Below, piece by piece: positions 61,919 through 64,000 of a DNA stretch of 64,000 bases. The notes under the pieces were generated by a model, which ran no database searches, was not told where the DNA came from, and worked only from the letters and a program-made list of their open reading frames with translations. The stretch is taken from positions 744,001-808,000 of the forward strand of contig NZ_CP066831.1 of the NCBI RefSeq assembly GCF_016598615.1, given 5' to 3'. Position numbers and translations under genes: made by a program. The DNA comes from Streptomyces liliifuscus. GTDB taxonomy: Bacteria; Actinomycetota; Actinomycetes; Streptomycetales; Streptomycetaceae. The stretch's first letter is position 1, and each line of letters begins with the position of its first letter.

Positions 61919-62409
61919 CAGATCACCTCTGCCAGCTCGGCCTGCAGCTGCGTCGCTTCGACGTCGCGTGCGACGGCCTGGGCGAGCAGCATCCGCAGTA
62001 CGAGCACGATGAGCGCGACCCCCAGGATGCCCAGGCCGATCCCGCCCATGATGACGGTGACGCCCGGGTCGTCCCGCTGGCCCGGTGCGTTGATGGCCGT
62101 GACCGTGAACCATACGAGGGCGGCCGCCACGATCGCGCCGATCACGCCGTCCACGTACCGGAAGGCGGCATGGGAGAACACGGTTCCGCGCCGCACCATC
62201 GTCACCAGCCGCCATACGCAGACCAGGGCGACCTGAACCGACACCATGCCCAGGATCGTGATCACGCGCAGCGGGGTCAGCGGGAGCGACCCGTCCTCCG
62301 GATCGTTCCCGCCGACCAACGCCCACATCATCCCTGCCTGCACGAACACGGTGCCGGCGAGCACCATGCCGAGTACGGCGCGCAGCGCACACACTGTCAG
62401 CTTTCCCAC
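61918..62409 (-). CDS. DUF2975 membrane protein
   Basis: 163 residues from GTG 62409, which follows GGAGGATGG; an ATG at 62424 lies on that ribosome site and is rejected. Four membrane helices (GMVLAGTVFVQAGMMWALVG, ITILGMVSVQVALVCVW, IGAIVAAALVWFTVTAI and GGIGLGILGVALIVLVLRMLL). DUF2975 proteins occur with YozG-type regulators; function unknown. A palindrome lies 33-49 bases upstream. Confidence 0.88.
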   Translation of the reverse strand: MGKLTVCALRAVLGMVLAGTVFVQAGMMWALVGGNDPEDGSLPLTPLRVITILGMVSVQVALVCVWRLVTMVRRGTVFSHAAFRYVDGVIGAIVAAALVWFTVTAINAPGQRDDPGVTVIMGGIGLGILGVALIVLVLRMLLAQAVARDVEATQLQAELAEVI

Positions 62410-62441
62410 GACCCATCCTCCCATCGAATGACGATGAGAAT

Positions 62442-62458
62442 CTATCGAATTTCGATAG
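62442..62458. promoter_or_regulatory. Palindromic operator of the DUF2975-XRE pair
   Basis: CTATCGAA and TTCGATAG flank a single T, a perfect 17-base inverted repeat just upstream of the DUF2975 start. It is the expected site for the small XRE protein. Confidence 0.8.
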
Positions 62459-62634
62459 GCTAGGCAAGCGTCGGGTCGGGGGTGGCAGGTTCGCACGATG
62501 GTGCCGGAGATCGCGTTGCGAACCCTCCTGGGCTCAGCACTCCAGTACGGTTCCGTGATCCGTGACTGATTGCGTGTCCCGCGTATCGGAGAATTCCCGG
62601 CACGACCGCAGGAGTTGGGGAATCCTGAGTCACC

Positions 62635-63156
62635 GTGACCGAAAAAACGAGCGAAACAACTCCGGACAGCGAGGTCAGGGCGCTTCTTCGGGTCTTGGCC
62701 GGGCAGCGCCGCCACGTTCTCGGCATCCTTGACGGGCTCGACGCGGAGGATCTGCGAAGGCCGGTGCTGCCGTCCGGATGGCACTGCCTCGGGCTGGTCC
62801 AGCACCTCGCCCTGGACGTTGAGCGTTTCTGGTTCCGTGCAGTTGTCGCCGGGGAGGAGGAGATCATCCGCGGCTTGACGAGCGGTGCCGAAGCTTGGAA
62901 CGTGGCTCCGGAGGCGCGGGCCGCCGACGTGCTCGACGGATACCGGCGGGAGACAGAGCTCTCCGACGCCGTCATCACCACCACTCCCGCTGACGGCGTC
63001 CTGGCGTGGTGGCCTCACGAACTGTTCGGCGAACCGCATCTGCACAACCTGCGCGACGTCCTGTTGCACGTCATCACTGAGACCGCATGCCACGCCGGCC
63101 ATCTCGATGCGGCACGCGAGCTCATCGACGGCCGGCGCTGGCTGGTCCTGACCTAG
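62635..63156 (+). CDS. DinB-like (DUF664) metal-binding protein
   Basis: 173 residues from GTG 62635. Four-helix bundle with the histidine triad of DinB/YfiT-like proteins: CLGLVQHLALDVERFWF, then LHVITETACHAGHLDAAREL near the end. Relatives use mycothiol or bacillithiol in transferase reactions, mostly untested. It is a single gene; the 210 bases upstream include the DUF2975 promoter on the other strand. Confidence 0.88.
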   Translation: MTEKTSETTPDSEVRALLRVLAGQRRHVLGILDGLDAEDLRRPVLPSGWHCLGLVQHLALDVERFWFRAVVAGEEEIIRGLTSGAEAWNVAPEARAADVLDGYRRETELSDAVITTTPADGVLAWWPHELFGEPHLHNLRDVLLHVITETACHAGHLDAARELIDGRRWLVLT

Positions 63157-63204
63157 CACTGCGCGTCTGCCGCCTGCCGTTGCCGTTGCCGTTAGCGTCA
63201 GATG

Positions 63205-63220
63205 TTGGTCGGTCGTCCAA
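63205..63220. promoter_or_regulatory. Inverted repeat before the terminal TetR gene
   Basis: TTGG-n-CG-nn-CG-n-CCAA symmetry (63205-63220), 60 bases upstream of the TetR start, with an earlier GCCGTT tandem tract near 63175-63195. Candidate autoregulatory site. Confidence 0.6.
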
Positions 63221-63279
63221 GACGCTGCGATACCCTGGGTGGGACACGCATTCCGTTCACGAAGCAGGAAGCGAGCCAG

Positions 63280-63930
63280 ATGTCTCGTATGGCAGCGAAG
63301 GACCGGCGCGAAGAGCTGATCGCGGCGGGGTTTCGGGTGATGATCCGCGACGGAGTCACAAAGGCGACCACGCGCGCGATCGTCAATGAGGCCGACATGC
63401 CGCTGGGCGTCTTCCACTACTGCTTCAAATCGCGCGAAGAACTGCTTCAGGAAGTCCTCACCCGCTTCACCGACCGCACGGTGGCCGCCGCGCGGAAGAC
63501 ATTCGAAGCGGAGGGCGACCTCGGATCGCGCATCACCAAGAGCCTCAGCGCCTTCTGGGGCACTGTCGAACTCAGTCCGGGAGAACACCAGGTCAGCTAT
63601 GAACTGACGCACTACGCCCTGCGCCAGGCCGGGTTCGAGGATCTGGCCCGACGTCAGTACCAGCACTACCGGGAAGTCCACCAGGAACTCCTGGAGGAGG
63701 CCGCCAAGGCCGCGGACATCGAGTGGGCCGTGCCCGTTCCGGTGCTGGCCCGCTACCTCAACGCGGTGCTCGACGGCGTCACCCTGAACTGGCTGGTCGA
63801 CCGCGACAGCGAGCACAGTCGCGAGGTCCTGCGCCTGACGGGCGACCACCTCTTGACGCTGGCCCGCGAGCGGCCCCGGCCGGCAGACGAGCCGAACCCG
63901 GCGACAGCGGAGCCGAGCCCGGCGTCGTAG
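63280..63930 (+). CDS. TetR family regulator
   Basis: 216 residues from ATG 63280, after CAGGAAGCG. DNA-binding domain: RREELIAAGFRVMIRDGVTKATTRAIVNEADMPLGVFHYCFKSREELLQEVL. The helical C-terminal domain ends in a Pro/Ala/Glu-rich tail. No target gene is visible before the window ends; 63931-64000 holds nothing recognisable. Confidence 0.92.
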   Translation: MSRMAAKDRREELIAAGFRVMIRDGVTKATTRAIVNEADMPLGVFHYCFKSREELLQEVLTRFTDRTVAAARKTFEAEGDLGSRITKSLSAFWGTVELSPGEHQVSYELTHYALRQAGFEDLARRQYQHYREVHQELLEEAAKAADIEWAVPVPVLARYLNAVLDGVTLNWLVDRDSEHSREVLRLTGDHLLTLARERPRPADEPNPATAEPSPAS

Positions 63931-64000
63931 TCGCCACTGGTCGCGAAAGCGGCCGCCGCCGCTCCGCCGAACTCGGAGCGGCGCCGCGCCGCTTACGTCT

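Noticed and set aside
1..64000. rRNA, tRNA, prophage or intact insertion sequence
   Set aside because: No cloverleaf-like, rRNA-like, integrase or transposase sequence was recognised on either strand; a dedicated search was not possible.

Overview
This is a high-GC actinomycete chromosome segment, almost certainly Streptomyces. Most codons end in G or C, GTG and TTG starts are common, TTA codons are rare and clustered, and the families present (MmyB-type XRE regulators, DtxR-type repressors, DUF4037, DUF3455, STPKs, two-component pairs, PA14/CBM secreted enzymes) are typical of that genus. No rRNA, tRNA, CRISPR array or intact insertion sequence was seen. Gene density and the many one-gene regulatory units suggest accessory, arm-like chromosome.

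Layout. 0-8 kb: a truncated helical protein, a SUKH protein, an APH-fold protein, a cold-shock protein, an AraC regulator with a partner, GntR, and a PEBP-DtxR pair. 8-11 kb: a secreted 1002-residue PA14/beta-propeller/CBM35/DUF1080 protein ending at a strong terminator, directly followed by a decayed FtsX/MacB permease. 11.5-24 kb: an XRE regulator, a hydrolase, a frameshifted aminopeptidase N, nitronate monooxygenase, ankyrin, DUF4037 and glutaredoxin-like genes, an MFS pump, a TetR/TetX-like operon with two palindromic operators, and an LRV-type repeat protein with a cysteine cluster. 24-38 kb: an MFS-monooxygenase operon, a MacB-like ABC operon with an adjacent histidine kinase/response regulator, a desaturase, and a secreted hydrolase-acyltransferase operon. 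Three of these units carry copies of one upstream module, so they look like one regulon.

38-51.4 kb is the most interesting part. A P450 is coupled to a free-standing NRPS adenylation-carrier didomain, the arrangement used to beta-hydroxylate a carrier-bound amino acid. Then come a LysR regulator, a class A flavin monooxygenase with a DedA membrane protein, an AraC regulator, and a tightly coupled operon phzD-phzE-phzB-(FAD dehydrogenase)-phzF. This is the phenazine core without a recognisable PhzG; an FAD_binding_2 enzyme sits between phzB and phzF. TTA codons occur in five of these genes (seven codons found), pointing to bldA control, and a CCATACGCG motif occurs upstream of both the phz operon and the A-PCP/P450 operon. 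I infer one biosynthetic locus, possibly making a phenazine-type or amino-cyclohexenone product joined to a beta-hydroxy amino acid; the product is unknown.

51.8-64 kb: a secreted DUF3455 protein, an active STPK, a two-component pair, a KhtTU-like cation/proton antiporter, a Streptomyces-type dispersed inverted repeat, glyoxalase, an atypical SDR divergent from TetR, a membrane pseudokinase, a DUF2975-XRE pair with a palindromic operator, a DinB-like protein and a terminal TetR gene.
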